A stretch of 64,000 nt of DNA from Saccharothrix obliqua (GCF_019375475.1 NZ_JAHXGQ010000001.1:558001-622000); one strand, 5' to 3'. Shown: positions 18,671-32,061, counted from the stretch's first letter. Numbers and translations are program-made. The notes: generated from the letters alone by a model not told the origin.

Positions 18671-19987
18671 ATGAGCCGATTGCCTCCGCAGGTCTCCGGC
18701 GCGCTGCCCGCGCTGGGCCACCTGGTCGAGTTCATCCGCACCCCGGTCGAGCTGATCTCCCGCGGCCGGCGGGAGGTCGGGGACGTGTTCTCGCTGCGCC
18801 TGCCGGGCCGGCGGGTCGTCGTCCTGCTCGGCGCCGAGCACAGCCGGTTCTTCTTCCGCGAGACGGACCACAAGCTGTCGATCCGCACCGCGTACCCGTT
18901 CTTCGAGCGCATGTTCTCGCGTGAGTTCTACTTCTTCGCGGACATGGCGGAGTACCAGCGGCAGCGCGAGATCGTGGTGCCGCGCTTCCAGGGCGTGCAC
19001 CTCGACGGGTACGTGAGCACCATGCTCGCCGAGACCGCGGCGTTCGAGGAGCGGTTGGGCGACGCGGGCGAGTTCGACCTCACCGCCGAGCTGGGTCCGC
19101 TGGTCATGCGGATCGCGGCGCGCTGCTTCCTCGGGCCGGACTTCGGCGCGCGCATGGACCGCGACTTCTTCGCCGAGTTCCGCCGCTTCTCCGGCGGCAT
19201 GAACCCCGCCGCGCCACCGTGGCTGCCGCTGCCGTCCGTGGTGCGCAGCAACCGGGCGCGCGACCGGCTGCGCGCCGCGCTCGGCGGGATGCTCCGGGAG
19301 CGCCGCGAGCACCCGGTGTCGCCGCCGGACTTCCTCCAGACCCTCGCCGGGGCCGCGTACCGGGACGGCACGCCCGTGCCGGACCACGTGCTGGTCAACA
19401 TGATCCTGCTGTTCACGTGGGCGGGGCACGAGACCACCACCGGGCACATCGCGTGGGCGCTGGTCGACCTGCTCGGCCACCCGGAGCACGTCGAGCGGGT
19501 CCGCGCCGAGACCGGCGACCTCGACCTGGCGGGCGTGCGGCGGTTGGCGCACCTGGACGACTGCCTGCACGAGACGGAACGCCTGCACCCCGTGGCGCAC
19601 GTCCTCGCCCGCCAGGCGGAGGAGGCGTTCGAGATCGGGGGTCACGTCGTGCCGGCGGGCACGATGGTGCTCGCCGCGCCGTCCGTGACGCACCGGCACC
19701 CCGCGGAGCACGCGCGGCCCGACGACTACTGGCCGGACCGGTACGAGGAGGGGCGGGAGGGCAGGCGGGAGCGCCAGTCGCTGATCGGTTTCGGCGGCGG
19801 CCTGCACCGCTGCACCGGCGTGCACTTCGCGTACCTGGAGATGAAGGTGGTGCTCGCCCGGCTGCTGGCGCGGTACGACTTCGAGCTGCTCGACCCCGGG
19901 CCGCGCCCGGTGCCGGGTATGCGCACCAAGTGGCCGGACTCGCCGTGCCGGGTCCGGTACGCGCGCCGGGTGCCGGCGGTGGTGTGA
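18671..19987 (+). CDS. Cytochrome P450, CYP51-like branch
   Basis: 438 residues. The heme loop FGGGLHRCTG (374-383, Cys381), the I-helix AGHETT (251-256) and the K-helix ExxR as ETER (301-304) are all present, so it should be active. The heme region HRCTGVHFAYLEMK resembles CYP51 and related families more than typical Streptomyces CYP105/107 enzymes. No ferredoxin or reductase gene is adjacent. Substrate unknown; a sterol or fatty-chain compound is only a possibility. Confidence 0.92.
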   Translation: MSRLPPQVSGALPALGHLVEFIRTPVELISRGRREVGDVFSLRLPGRRVVVLLGAEHSRFFFRETDHKLSIRTAYPFFERMFSREFYFFADMAEYQRQREIVVPRFQGVHLDGYVSTMLAETAAFEERLGDAGEFDLTAELGPLVMRIAARCFLGPDFGARMDRDFFAEFRRFSGGMNPAAPPWLPLPSVVRSNRARDRLRAALGGMLRERREHPVSPPDFLQTLAGAAYRDGTPVPDHVLVNMILLFTWAGHETTTGHIAWALVDLLGHPEHVERVRAETGDLDLAGVRRLAHLDDCLHETERLHPVAHVLARQAEEAFEIGGHVVPAGTMVLAAPSVTHRHPAEHARPDDYWPDRYEEGREGRRERQSLIGFGGGLHRCTGVHFAYLEMKVVLARLLARYDFELLDPGPRPVPGMRTKWPDSPCRVRYARRVPAVV

Positions 19988-19994
19988 TGGGTGG

Positions 19995-20216
19995 GTGTTC
20001 CTGAGGTGGCGGTCCTCGCGGCGTGGTTCGGTGACGGTGTGCGCGTGCACGCCCGAGTGGCCGGGGTTGCGCTCCGAGATGGGCGGGCACGAGCTGCGCG
20101 GGGTCCCGTCACCCGGCGGCAGCAGCCCGTTGGTGTGGCAGCTCGGGCTCGTGGCGACCTGCACGGGCTGCGGCGCGCGTTACCCGGACGGCTGGGCGCC
20201 CGCCCCGCGCGATTAG
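19995..20216 (+). CDS. Possible small CxC / CxxC protein
   Basis: A 73-codon frame from GTG 19995 fills the gap between the P450 and exonuclease genes. It contains VTVCACTPEWPGL and VATCTGCGARYPDGW, a four-Cys arrangement that could bind zinc. GTG 20031, directly before the first Cys motif, is another possible start. There is no clear ribosome site. Support is the Cys pattern and the fit in the gap; it may be a chance frame. Confidence 0.5.
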   Translation: MFLRWRSSRRGSVTVCACTPEWPGLRSEMGGHELRGVPSPGGSSPLVWQLGLVATCTGCGARYPDGWAPAPRD

Positions 20217-20227
20217 GCTGACCGGCC

Positions 20228-21031
20228 GTGCTCACCGTGTCGACCGTCAACGTGAACGGCCTCCGCGCCGCTGCCAAGAAGGGCTACCTGGAGTGGCTGG
20301 CGGCCACCTCGGCCGACGTCGTGTGCCTCCAGGAGGTGCGGGCCGAGCCCGACCAGCTGCCGGTCGCGGCGCGGTCGCCCGAGGGGTGGCACGTGGCGCA
20401 CGCGCACGCCGAGGTCAAGGGGCGCAACGGCGTGGCCGTGCTGACGCGGGAGGAGCCGGTGGCCGTGCGGACCGGTTTCGGGGTGCCCGAGTTCGAGCGG
20501 TCCGGGCGGTACGTGGAGGTCGAGCTGGCCGACGTCGTGGTGGCCAGCGTGTACGTGCCGAGCGGTGACGTGGGCACGCCGCGGCAGGACGAGAAGGACC
20601 GGTTCATGGCCGGGTTCCTGCCGTACCTGGTCGAGCTGCGCGAGAAGGCGGCGGCCGACGGGCGGGAGGTCGTGGTGTGCGGTGACTGGAACATCGCGCA
20701 CCGCGAGGCGGACCTCAAGGCGTGGAAGGCGAACCTGAAGTCGTCGGGCTTCCTGCCGTACGAGCGGGAGTGGCTGTCGAGCGTGTTCGAGTCCGGGTAC
20801 GTGGACGTGGTGCGCGCCCGGCACCCGGACGTCGCGGGGCCGTACACGTGGTGGTCGTACCGGGGCCGGGCGTTCGACAACGACTCCGGTTGGCGGATCG
20901 ATTACGTCGTGGCGACGGAGGGCCTGGCCGCCGCGGCGACCAGCGCGGTGGTCGAGCGGGCGGCCACTTACGCCGAGCGGTGGTCCGACCACGCGCCGGT
21001 CACCGTGACCTTCGACCGGCCGGGGACCTGA
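20228..21031 (+). CDS. xth: Exodeoxyribonuclease III / AP endonuclease
   Basis: 267 residues of the EEP nuclease fold. Catalytic motifs: TVNVNGLRAA (Asn), CLQEVRAEPDQL (Glu), VYVPSGD, CGDWNIAHREADLKAWK, DYVVATEGL and the C-terminal WSDHAPV (Asp-His). It cuts DNA at abasic sites and removes 3' blocking groups, working in base-excision repair. GTG start; no operon partner besides the possible small gene upstream. Confidence 0.95.
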   Translation: MLTVSTVNVNGLRAAAKKGYLEWLAATSADVVCLQEVRAEPDQLPVAARSPEGWHVAHAHAEVKGRNGVAVLTREEPVAVRTGFGVPEFERSGRYVEVELADVVVASVYVPSGDVGTPRQDEKDRFMAGFLPYLVELREKAAADGREVVVCGDWNIAHREADLKAWKANLKSSGFLPYEREWLSSVFESGYVDVVRARHPDVAGPYTWWSYRGRAFDNDSGWRIDYVVATEGLAAAATSAVVERAATYAERWSDHAPVTVTFDRPGT

Positions 21032-21174
21032 AACCGGGGTCGTGACCGGAAGCTGCGTCCGTGCTCGAGGTCATCGCGGCCAAGCGGCCCGAGGGGCGAG
21101 GAGTTGTGCCGTGTGGCGGATCGCGACACCGGGCCGGCCCGGGTGACGGCCTGATCGAGGCCGCGCGAAACCCC

Positions 21175-21209
21175 ATGAGGGAGCACCCCCGCACCTGATA
21201 GTGCCTCAT
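21175..21209. other. Imperfect inverted repeat in the fbiC leader
   Basis: ATGAG..GCAC (21175-21186) can pair with GTGCCTCAT (21201-21209), with a three-base bulge. It lies 55 bases upstream of fbiC and could be a terminator for xth or an RNA or operator element. A second small repeat, CACTCC/GGAGTG-like, follows. Evidence is only the pairing. Confidence 0.35.
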
Positions 21210-21263
21210 CTCACTCCTGGCGCGGGAGTGGAATTTTGGCCGCCTAGTGTCGTTGAGGTGGCC

Positions 21264-23777
21264 GTGGACATCTCGATCACCCCGCCCGAGTCCCACCCGA
21301 GCGCGGCGGCGATGCGTCGTGCGCTGCGCCGGGCCGCCGACGGTGCCGTGCTGGACGTGACCGAGGCGTCCGTGCTGCTGCACGCCCGCGGCGACGACTT
21401 GGACGCCCTGCTGGACGCGGCGGGCCGGGTGCGTGACGCGCACCTGCTCGCCGAGGGCCGTCCGGGTGTCGTCACGTACAGCCGCAACGCCTTCATCCCG
21501 CTGACCCGCCTGTGCCGCGACCGCTGCCACTACTGCACGTTCGCGACCGTGCCGCACAAGCTGCCCGCCGCGTTCCTGGAGCGCGACGAGGTGCTGGAGA
21601 TCGCGCGCCGGGCCGCCGCGCAGGGCTGCAAGGAAGCGTTGTTCACGCTGGGGGACCGGCCGGAGGAGCGGTGGCCGCAGGCCCGCGAGTGGCTGGAGGC
21701 GCGCGGCTACTCGTCCACCCTGGACTACGTGCGGGCCAGCGCGATCGCCGTGCTGGAGGAGACCGGGCTGCTCCCGCACCTCAACCCCGGTGTGCTGAGC
21801 TGGGAGGAGTTGCAGCGGCTGCGGCCGGTCGCCGCCAGCATGGGCATGATGCTGGAGACCACCGCCGAGCGGCTGTGGAGCGAGAAGGGCGGCCCGCACT
21901 ACGGGAGCCCCGACAAGGAGCCCGCGGTCCGGCTGCGGGTGCTCACCGACGCGGGCCGGGTGAACGTCCCGTTCACCACGGGCGTGCTGATCGGCATCGG
22001 CGAGACCGTCACCGAGCGCGCCGAGTCGCTGCTCGCCATGCGCGGCATCGCGCGCCAGTACGGGCACGTCCAGGAAGTGATCATCCAGAACTTCCGGGCC
22101 AAGCCGGACACCGCGATGCGCGGTATGCCCGACGCGGACCTGCACGAGCTGGCCGCGACGATCGCCGTGGCCCGGCTGGTGATGCCGTCGTCCACCAGCG
22201 TGCAGGCGCCGCCGAACCTGGTCGGCGACGAGTTCAGCCTGATGCTGCGCGCGGGCGTCGACGACTGGGGCGGCGTGTCGCCGGTGACCCCCGACCACGT
22301 CAACCCGGAACGGCCGTGGCCGCAGGTCGACGTGCTCGCCGAGCACACCGCCGCGGCGGGTTACGCGTTGCGGGAGCGCCTTGCCGTCTACCCGCGGTAC
22401 GTGCGCTCCACGCCCGGCCAGTGGATCGACGCGCGGCTCACCGAGCACGTCCGCGCGCTGGCCCGCGAGGACGGCCTGGCCGAGCCGGACGCGCCGGTCG
22501 TCGGCCGCGAGTGGCAGGAACCCGACGGCGGCCTCGACACCTACGGCCGCGCCGACCTGCACACCGCCATCGACACCGAGGGCCGCACCGGCGACCGGCG
22601 CGGCGACTTCGACTCCGTCTACGGCGACTGGTCGTCCCTGACCGTGCCCAAGGCCGTGCCGCGGCTGCCCGAGGACACCGCACGCGCCCTCCGGCTGGCC
22701 GCCGACGACCCGGCGCGGCTGCTGGACGACACCGGGGCCGCGATGGCGCTGCTGACCGCCGACGGCGAGGCGCTGGAGACGATGGCCCGCCTCGCCGACG
22801 ACCTGCGCCGCGACGTCGTGGGCGACGACGTCACCTACGTGGTGAACCGGAACATCAACTTCTCCAACGTCTGCTACGTCGGCTGCCGGTTCTGCGCGTT
22901 CGCGCAGCGGGAGCGGGACGCCGACGCGTTCCGGCTCGGCATCGACGAGGTCGCCGACCGGGCGCGGGAGGCGTGGGACGCGGGCGCCACCGAGGTCTGC
23001 ATGCAGGGCGGCATCGACCCGAAGCTGCCGGTGACCTACTACGCGGACGTGGTCCGGGCCATCAAGGCACGCGTGCCCGGGATGCACGTCCACGCGTTCA
23101 GCCCGATGGAGATCGTCAGCGCGGCGGCCAAGGCGGGCGTGAGCGTCCGCGAGTGGCTGACCGACCTGAAGGAGGCCGGGCTCGACACCATCCCCGGCAC
23201 GGCCGCCGAGATCCTCGACGACGACGTCCGCTGGGTGCTCACCAAGGGCAAGCTGCCCGCCGCCACGTGGCTGGAGGTGGTGGCCACGGCGCACGAGGTG
23301 GGCATCCGGTCGTCGTCCACGATGATGTACGGCCACGTCGACCACCCCGGCCACTGGCTCGGGCACTTCCGCGCGCTGGCCGCGCTCCAGGACCGCACCG
23401 GCGGGCTGACCGAGTTCGTCGGGCTGCCGTTCGTGCACCGCAACGCGCCCATCTACCTGGCGGGCGTCGCCCGGCCCGGACCGACCAGGCGGGACAACCG
23501 GGCCGTGCACGCGTTCGCCCGGCTCGCGTTGCACGGGCGGATCGACCACGTCCAGTGCTCGTGGGTGAAGCTCGGCGACGAGGGCACCGCCGAGGTGCTG
23601 CGGGGCGGTGCCAACGACCTCGGCGGGACGCTGATGGAGGAGACCATCAGCCGCATGGCGGGCTCGGAGCACGGGTCGGCGCGGACCGTCCGGCAACTGC
23701 ACGACACGGCCGCCCTCGCCGGTCGGCCGGCCCGGCAGCGCACTACGACGTATGGCCGAATCGACGTGGTGAGGTAG
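21264..23777 (+). CDS. fbiC: FO synthase (fused CofG-CofH), F420 biosynthesis
   Basis: 837 residues, a fusion of two radical-SAM enzymes. The N-terminal CofG half has its cluster motif CRDRCHYC at 84-91, and the C-terminal CofH half has CYVGCRFC at 537-544. Together they build FO (7,8-didemethyl-8-hydroxy-5-deazariboflavin) from tyrosine and a flavin precursor, the chromophore of coenzyme F420. The fused form is typical of actinobacteria. GTG 21264 is chosen because GAGG lies five bases upstream; GTG 21258 overlaps that site. The gene is not next to fbiA/B. Confidence 0.97.
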   Translation: MDISITPPESHPSAAAMRRALRRAADGAVLDVTEASVLLHARGDDLDALLDAAGRVRDAHLLAEGRPGVVTYSRNAFIPLTRLCRDRCHYCTFATVPHKLPAAFLERDEVLEIARRAAAQGCKEALFTLGDRPEERWPQAREWLEARGYSSTLDYVRASAIAVLEETGLLPHLNPGVLSWEELQRLRPVAASMGMMLETTAERLWSEKGGPHYGSPDKEPAVRLRVLTDAGRVNVPFTTGVLIGIGETVTERAESLLAMRGIARQYGHVQEVIIQNFRAKPDTAMRGMPDADLHELAATIAVARLVMPSSTSVQAPPNLVGDEFSLMLRAGVDDWGGVSPVTPDHVNPERPWPQVDVLAEHTAAAGYALRERLAVYPRYVRSTPGQWIDARLTEHVRALAREDGLAEPDAPVVGREWQEPDGGLDTYGRADLHTAIDTEGRTGDRRGDFDSVYGDWSSLTVPKAVPRLPEDTARALRLAADDPARLLDDTGAAMALLTADGEALETMARLADDLRRDVVGDDVTYVVNRNINFSNVCYVGCRFCAFAQRERDADAFRLGIDEVADRAREAWDAGATEVCMQGGIDPKLPVTYYADVVRAIKARVPGMHVHAFSPMEIVSAAAKAGVSVREWLTDLKEAGLDTIPGTAAEILDDDVRWVLTKGKLPAATWLEVVATAHEVGIRSSSTMMYGHVDHPGHWLGHFRALAALQDRTGGLTEFVGLPFVHRNAPIYLAGVARPGPTRRDNRAVHAFARLALHGRIDHVQCSWVKLGDEGTAEVLRGGANDLGGTLMEETISRMAGSEHGSARTVRQLHDTAALAGRPARQRTTTYGRIDVVR

Positions 23778-23871
23778 CCCCCCGGGGAGCGGTGGGGGAG
23801 CGGTCGCGGCTAGTCTGCCGCCGGTCGCGTTTCAGCCCGATCTCCACCCCGGAGCCCAACAGCTTCGGTAG

Positions 23872-25626
<1,755 letters not shown>

Positions 25627-25674
25627 TCGCCCGTTCGGGATGCGGGTGATCAACCGGCGGCTTAACGTTCTACC

Positions 25675-26673
25675 GTGGCGGAAGAGTCCAAGCTCGACAG
25701 GCTGCGCCGTGAGCACCCGTGGCTCGACCACCTGCTCCGCGCCGCACAGCGCTACAGCGAGTCGTACGGCGCGCACTACGCGGCGGCCGTCACGTACTTC
25801 AGCGTGTTGTCGCTGGTCCCGATGCTGATGATCGGGTTCGCGGTCGCCGGTTTCGTGCTGTCGTCGCAACCCGGTCTGCTGGACGAGCTGAAGGGCGGCA
25901 TCGCGGAGGCGGTGCCCGGTTCGCTCGGCGAGACCATCAACAACGTCGTCAACCAGGCCATCACGTCCAAGGGCACGGTCGGCGTGTTCGGCCTGCTCGG
26001 CGCGGCCTACTCGGGCCTGGGCTGGATGAGCAACCTGCGGGACGCGCTGACCGCCCAGTGGGGCCACGCCAAGGAGGACCTGCCGTTCCTCAAGACGGCC
26101 CTGAAGGACCTGGTGGCGTTGATCAGCCTCGGCGTGGCGCTGGTGGTGTCGTTCGGCCTGACCGCGGCGGGCAGCGGGTTCGCCCACCTGGTGCTGGAGT
26201 TCGTCGGCCTGGACGGCGTGTGGTGGGCGGAGGCCATGCTCAAGGCGGGCACCATCGTGCTGGCGCTGGCGGCGAACTGGCTGGTGTTCCTGTGGGTGCT
26301 GGCGAAGCTGCCGCGCAAACCCGTCGGCTGGCGCAGCGCGATCCGCGGCGCGGCCGCCGCCGCCGTCGGCTTCGAGCTGCTCAAGCAGGTCGGGACGATC
26401 TACCTGTCGATGGTGACGTCGTCGCCCGCCGGCGCGGCGTTCGGCCCGATCATCGGTGTGCTGGTGTTCGCGAACCTGGTGGCGCAGTTCCTGCTGTTCA
26501 TCACGGCCTGGACGGCGACCGCGCGGGAGAACGTGCTCAAGGACCCGCCGCTGCCGCCGCCGCCCGCCGTGATCCGGCCGGTCGTGCAGGTGCGCCGCGC
26601 GCCCAGCCCCCGCACCGCCGCCGGTCTGGTCGGCGTGGGCGTGCTGCTGGGCGCGCTGTTCCGGCGCAGGTGA
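25675..26673 (+). CDS. YihY/BrkB-family membrane protein (YhjD type)
   Basis: 332 residues and about six spans. The family signature is clear: YGAHYAAAVTYFSVLSLVPMLM at the start of the first span and AYSGLGWMSNLRDALTAQWG after the second. A Pro-rich tail and a last hydrophobic stretch (AGLVGVGVLLGALF) end in RRR. The family has a proposed transport role in envelope biogenesis (YhjD is linked to LPS in enterics), but function in Gram-positives is unknown. GTG start, 48 bases after trpS, likely co-transcribed. Confidence 0.92.
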   Translation: MAEESKLDRLRREHPWLDHLLRAAQRYSESYGAHYAAAVTYFSVLSLVPMLMIGFAVAGFVLSSQPGLLDELKGGIAEAVPGSLGETINNVVNQAITSKGTVGVFGLLGAAYSGLGWMSNLRDALTAQWGHAKEDLPFLKTALKDLVALISLGVALVVSFGLTAAGSGFAHLVLEFVGLDGVWWAEAMLKAGTIVLALAANWLVFLWVLAKLPRKPVGWRSAIRGAAAAAVGFELLKQVGTIYLSMVTSSPAGAAFGPIIGVLVFANLVAQFLLFITAWTATARENVLKDPPLPPPPAVIRPVVQVRRAPSPRTAAGLVGVGVLLGALFRRR

Positions 26674-26677
26674 CGGC

Positions 26678-27025
26678 TCAGGTCCAGAACACGGCCACGC
26701 CGACGTTCAGCACCACCAGCCCGGCCAGGGCGGGCGTGAGCCACGACGCGACCTTCTGCTTGTTCAGGTTCACCGCGACCAGGGCCGCGATGAGCACCAC
26801 GACCAGCAGCTTCACACCGATCTTGATGTGGTTGTAGTCCTTGTCGGTGAGCGGTGCGAGCCCGACCAGCGCCACGCCGGTCAGCAGTTGCAGCGCCGAA
26901 CCGTGCAGCCAGCCCTTGTTGAGCGGGCCCTCCTTCGCCACCCGGTTCTGGACGAAGAACATGGCGACGAGCATTCCCATGCCGAGCAGGTGCAGGAACA
27001 CCAGCAGCAGGCGCACGAACTCCAC
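26678..27025 (-). CDS. Four-span membrane protein, conserved hypothetical
   Basis: 115 residues, four hydrophobic segments (LLLVFLHLLGMGMLVAMFFV; LQLLTGVALVGL; LLVVVLIAALVAV; LAGLVVLNVGVAVFW) with His in the first, an arrangement seen in small heme- or quinone-associated membrane proteins, although no function is known. The GTG start has TTGGAGG at good spacing. It is second in a two-gene minus-strand operon and ends 4 bases from the convergent YihY gene. Confidence 0.8.
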   Translation of the reverse strand: MEFVRLLLVFLHLLGMGMLVAMFFVQNRVAKEGPLNKGWLHGSALQLLTGVALVGLAPLTDKDYNHIKIGVKLLVVVLIAALVAVNLNKQKVASWLTPALAGLVVLNVGVAVFWT

Positions 27026-27052
27026 GGCGGAGCCTCCAAAGGGGTGTGGTGG

Positions 27053-27280
27053 TTACTTGCGGCGGCTTGCGAGCAAACCGCGGACGCCCAGCACGCCGAT
27101 GATCGTCCCGAAGGTGAGGGACGCGACGACGAGCGCCAAGTGCACGGTGAAGAACGCGGTCGGTCCGGCGTCCCACGAACGGGGGTCCTTCCAGATGTTG
27201 CGGAGGAAGGTCGGCCAGATCACCCAGGACCACACCCCGAAGGCCGTCAGGAACGCGGACATGGCACGGGAGAGCTTCAC
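27053..27280 (-). CDS. Small two-span membrane protein
   Basis: 75 residues, starting at GTG 27280 (MKLSRAMSAFLTAFGVWSW). Two hydrophobic segments (FLTAFGVWSWVIW; FFTVHLALVVASLTFGTIIGVLGV) flank FLRNIWKDPRSWD. It is 27 bases upstream of the four-span gene on the same strand and 61 bases from the divergent carboxypeptidase gene. SCO-type neighbours often encode this kind of small protein near sdh; function unknown. Confidence 0.78.
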   Translation of the reverse strand: MKLSRAMSAFLTAFGVWSWVIWPTFLRNIWKDPRSWDAGPTAFFTVHLALVVASLTFGTIIGVLGVRGLLASRRK

Positions 27281-27341
27281 GGATGCCAGTATCGGACGTG
27301 GCGGGTGCACATCACTCAACCGGGGTGGATAGCCTGGGCAG

Positions 27342-28610
27342 GTGCGTTCCACCGCGTTCCGACGACCCGCCGCCCTGGCGCTGGCCGCCATCCTGCTGAT
27401 GGCGACCGCAGTGTTCGGCGCCTCGGCCGCGCACGCGCAGCCCGCCTCGTGTGACAACAGGGTGTCACCACCGCCCGCGGTGGACACCTCCGAACAGGTG
27501 CCCCCCGGGGCGAAACCACCGTCACCGCTACCGGTGCCGGACAACCCGATCGGTGGAGAACGGCTCGGCGAGTGCGGGCTGGTGCTGCCCGCGAACGCCC
27601 AGAAGCTGCCGGACAACATCACCGCGCAGGGCTGGCTGCTCGCCGACATGGACTCGGGCGAGGTGCTGGCGGGCTACAACCCGCACGGCCGCCAGCGGCC
27701 CGCGTCGGTGATGAAGGTGCTGCTCGCCATGGTCGTCGCGAAGGAACTCCCGCCGGGCGCCATGGTCGCCGCCAACGCCGAGGACACCGACCAGGAGTGC
27801 TCGTGCATCGGCCTGCGGGTCGGCGCGGAGTACACGGTGGAGCAGCTGCTCCAGGCGCTGCTGATGAAGTCGGGCAACGACGTGGCGCACGCCCTGGCGC
27901 GCCGCCTCGGCGGTCTGCCCAGCGCCATCCGCAAGATGAACGCGCTGGCCGCCGAACTCGGCGCGCTGGACACCCGCGCCATCACGCCGTCCGGCCTGGA
28001 CGCGCCCGGCACCAGCACGTCCGCCTACGACGTGGCGTTGATCTTCCGCGCCGCGATGAAGTACCCGGACTTCGCCAAGGCCATCGTCACCAAGCGCATC
28101 GACTTCCCCGCGCCCAGCGGCACCGGCACGGTGCCGGTGGTCAACGACAACGAGATGCTGTCCACCTACGAGGGCTCGCTCGGCGGTCGGTCCGGTTTCA
28201 CCGACGACGCCCAGAACACCTACGTCGGCGGCGCCGAGCGCAACGGCCGCCGCCTGGTCGTGGTGCTGCTGCGTGGTCAGCAGGCGCCGGTCCGCATGGT
28301 CGACCAGGCCGCGCAACTGCTCGACTACGGGTTCGAGCTGCCCGCCGGCGACCCCGTCGGCCGCCTCGTGGACGGCGCGCCGCAGGCCAAGAAGAGGACC
28401 GCCGAGCCCACGCCCACCAGCGCCGACGTCGGCCAGGTCGCGGCACGCGACAGCGGGAACTCCGCGATGGAGAAGGCTTTCGGCAACGTCGGCGGACCCA
28501 TCACGGGTGCCGCCGGCCTCGGTCTCGTGCTGGCGTTCTTCCTGTACCTGCGCAACCGCCGGGCGAAGGCCGCCCGTGCCGCGCGGGCCGCCGCGCAGCA
28601 GCGGAACTGA
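27342..28610 (+). CDS. dac: D-alanyl-D-alanine carboxypeptidase (PBP5-like)
   Basis: 422 residues. Signal peptide to about residue 33; the catalytic SxxK is S122-V-M-K125 and the SxN is S177-G-N179. The third motif, normally KTG, reads R283-S-G285 in GGRSGFTDDAQNTYVGG. A C-terminal membrane anchor (GAAGLGLVLAFFLYL) is followed by a basic tail. The enzyme trims the last D-Ala from peptidoglycan stem peptides outside the cell. KTG to RSG is conservative but unusual and may alter beta-lactam binding. Confidence 0.93.
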   Translation: MRSTAFRRPAALALAAILLMATAVFGASAAHAQPASCDNRVSPPPAVDTSEQVPPGAKPPSPLPVPDNPIGGERLGECGLVLPANAQKLPDNITAQGWLLADMDSGEVLAGYNPHGRQRPASVMKVLLAMVVAKELPPGAMVAANAEDTDQECSCIGLRVGAEYTVEQLLQALLMKSGNDVAHALARRLGGLPSAIRKMNALAAELGALDTRAITPSGLDAPGTSTSAYDVALIFRAAMKYPDFAKAIVTKRIDFPAPSGTGTVPVVNDNEMLSTYEGSLGGRSGFTDDAQNTYVGGAERNGRRLVVVLLRGQQAPVRMVDQAAQLLDYGFELPAGDPVGRLVDGAPQAKKRTAEPTPTSADVGQVAARDSGNSAMEKAFGNVGGPITGAAGLGLVLAFFLYLRNRRAKAARAARAAAQQRN

Positions 28611-28613
28611 CCT

Positions 28614-28669
28614 GTAGCAACGCGGAAGGGGCGGGAGCCGACCGGCTCCCGCCCCTTCCGCGTTGCTAC
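28614..28669. terminator. 27-bp perfect hairpin between convergent dac and sdhB
   Basis: The arms at 28614-28640 and 28643-28669 are fully complementary over 27 bases around a 2-base centre. It fills the gap between the dac stop and the sdhB stop and should end transcription in both directions. Confidence 0.9.
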
Positions 28670-28670
28670 G

Positions 28671-29452
28671 TCAGACGCGCTTGAACAGCAGCGCGCGCTT
28701 GACCTCCTGGATGGCCTTCGTGACCTGGATGCCACGCGGGCACGCGTCCGTGCAGTTGAACGTCGTCCGGCAGCGCCACACGCCGTCGATGTCGTTCAGG
28801 ATGTCCAGCCGCTCCTCCGCGCCCTCGTCACGCGAGTCGAAGATGAAGCGGTGGGCGTTCACGATCGCCGCCGGGCCGAAGTAGGAGCCCTCGGTCCAGT
28901 ACACCGGGCACGACGTCGTGCAGCAGGCGCACAGGATGCACTTCGTGGTGTCGTCGAAGCGCTCGCGGTCGGCGACCGACTGGACGCGCTCGCGCGTCGG
29001 CTCGTTGCCGTAGGTGATCAGGTACGGCTTGACCGCGCGGAACGCCTCGAAGAACGGCTCCATGTCGACCAGCAGGTCCTTGTGCACCGGCAGGCCCTTG
29101 ATGGGCTCGATGGTGATCGTGGTCTGCTTGCCGCCGCCCGCCAGCAGGTCCTTCACCAGCACCTTGCAGGCCAGGCGGTTGACGCCGTTGATGCGCATCG
29201 CGTCCGAGCCGCAGATGCCGTGCGCGCACGACCGGCGGAACGTGAGCGTCCCGTCCAGGTACCACTTCACGTAGTGCAGCAGGTTCAGCACGCGGTCGGT
29301 CGGCAGGGCCGGGATCTCGAACGAGTCCCAACGCGGCTCGTCGTCGACCTCCGGGTTGAACCGGCGGACCTTCAGGGTCAGGGTGATCGCGCCGTCCGGC
29401 ACCGGGGGCTGCGCGCCGCGGGAGCCGGTGGACACTTCAGCGGTAGCGGTCA

Positions 29453-29453
<1 letters not shown>
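28671..29453 (-). CDS. sdhB: Succinate dehydrogenase iron-sulfur subunit
   Basis: 260 residues. Cys sets for three clusters are present: SCAHGICGSD with NRLAC ([2Fe-2S]), CILCACCTTSCP and CRTTFNCTDACPRG ([4Fe-4S] and [3Fe-4S]). It passes electrons from SdhA to the quinone site. Its start overlaps the sdhA stop by one base, and the operon ends here at the long hairpin. Confidence 0.98.
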
Positions 29454-31204
<1,751 letters not shown>

Positions 31205-31226
31205 GTCGAGGTACTCCCCGCGGCGA

Positions 31227-31637
31227 TCAGTCGGTGATGTTCGGGTCGAAGGTGAAGATCACGTACGTGCCGAGGGCGATGATCAGCACCATGGACACGT
31301 AGAGCAGCACCTTGAGCCAGAACCGGGTGGCGTCCTTGCGGGCGTAGTCGTTGATGACCGTGCGCAGGCCGTTACCGCCGTGGATCTGCGCCAGCCACAA
31401 CATCGCCAGGTCCCAGAACTGCCAGAACGGCGACGCCCAGCGGCCCGCCACGAAACCGAAGTTGATGCGGTGCACGCCACCGTCGAGGATGTTCATGATG
31501 AACAGGTGGCCCAGCACCAGCACCAGCAGCGCCACGCCGGAGATGCGCATGAACAGCCAGCTGTAAAGCTCACCGTTGCTGCGGCGCGCCGCCGGGCGGC
31601 GCGGGGAACGCGGCTTGTCCAGGGTCAGCTCGCTCAT
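31227..31637 (-). CDS. sdhD: Succinate dehydrogenase membrane anchor
   Basis: 136 residues with three spans. The motif SWLFMRISGVALLVLVLGHLF supplies a heme-ligand His, and AQIHGGNGLRTVINDY is characteristic. It anchors SdhAB and helps form the quinone/heme site. It begins one base after sdhC stops. Confidence 0.95.
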   Translation of the reverse strand: MSELTLDKPRSPRRPAARRSNGELYSWLFMRISGVALLVLVLGHLFIMNILDGGVHRINFGFVAGRWASPFWQFWDLAMLWLAQIHGGNGLRTVINDYARKDATRFWLKVLLYVSMVLIIALGTYVIFTFDPNITD

Positions 31638-31638
31638 C

Positions 31639-32061
31639 TCACTGACCCCCGAACATCTCGGACACGGTGCGCTCCATCATGAAGTACACGCCCGGGATCA
31701 TCACGAGGACCCAGACGGCGAGGATCGCCCACAGCATCTGCCGCTGGTACTTCGGGCCCTTGGCCCAGAAGTCCACGAGCATCACCCGGACGCCGTTGAG
31801 CGCGTGGTACAGCACCGCGCCGACGAGCCCGACCTCGAACAGGTTGACGATCGGGTTCTTGTAGGTCTCGATGACCTTGTCGTACGCGTCCGGCGACACG
31901 CGCACCAGCGCGGTGTCCAGGACGTGCGCGAACAAGAAGAAGAACGTCAACACACCGGTGATGCGGTGGGCGACCCAGGACCACATGCCCAGATCGCCAC
32001 GGTAGAGCGTGCCGCCTCCCTTGGAGGTGCCCGACCGCTCTGTTGCGGTGGTGCCGGCCAT
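31639..32061 (-). CDS. sdhC: Succinate dehydrogenase cytochrome b subunit
   Basis: 140 residues from ATG 32061, which has GGAGG 8 bases upstream; the TTG two codons earlier is unlikely. Three spans with SWVAHRITGVLTFFFLFAHVLD and LYHALNGVRVMLVDF, the usual His/Ser/Arg heme and quinone residues of the b-type subunit. First gene of the operon, so the promoter lies in the gap up to 32349. Confidence 0.95.
   Translation of the reverse strand: MAGTTATERSGTSKGGGTLYRGDLGMWSWVAHRITGVLTFFFLFAHVLDTALVRVSPDAYDKVIETYKNPIVNLFEVGLVGAVLYHALNGVRVMLVDFWAKGPKYQRQMLWAILAVWVLVMIPGVYFMMERTVSEMFGGQ

Noticed and set aside
21000..23702. A 900-codon minus-strand frame.
   Set aside because: It mirrors fbiC, whose radical-SAM motifs are certain; the reverse reading is low-complexity His/Arg/Gly.
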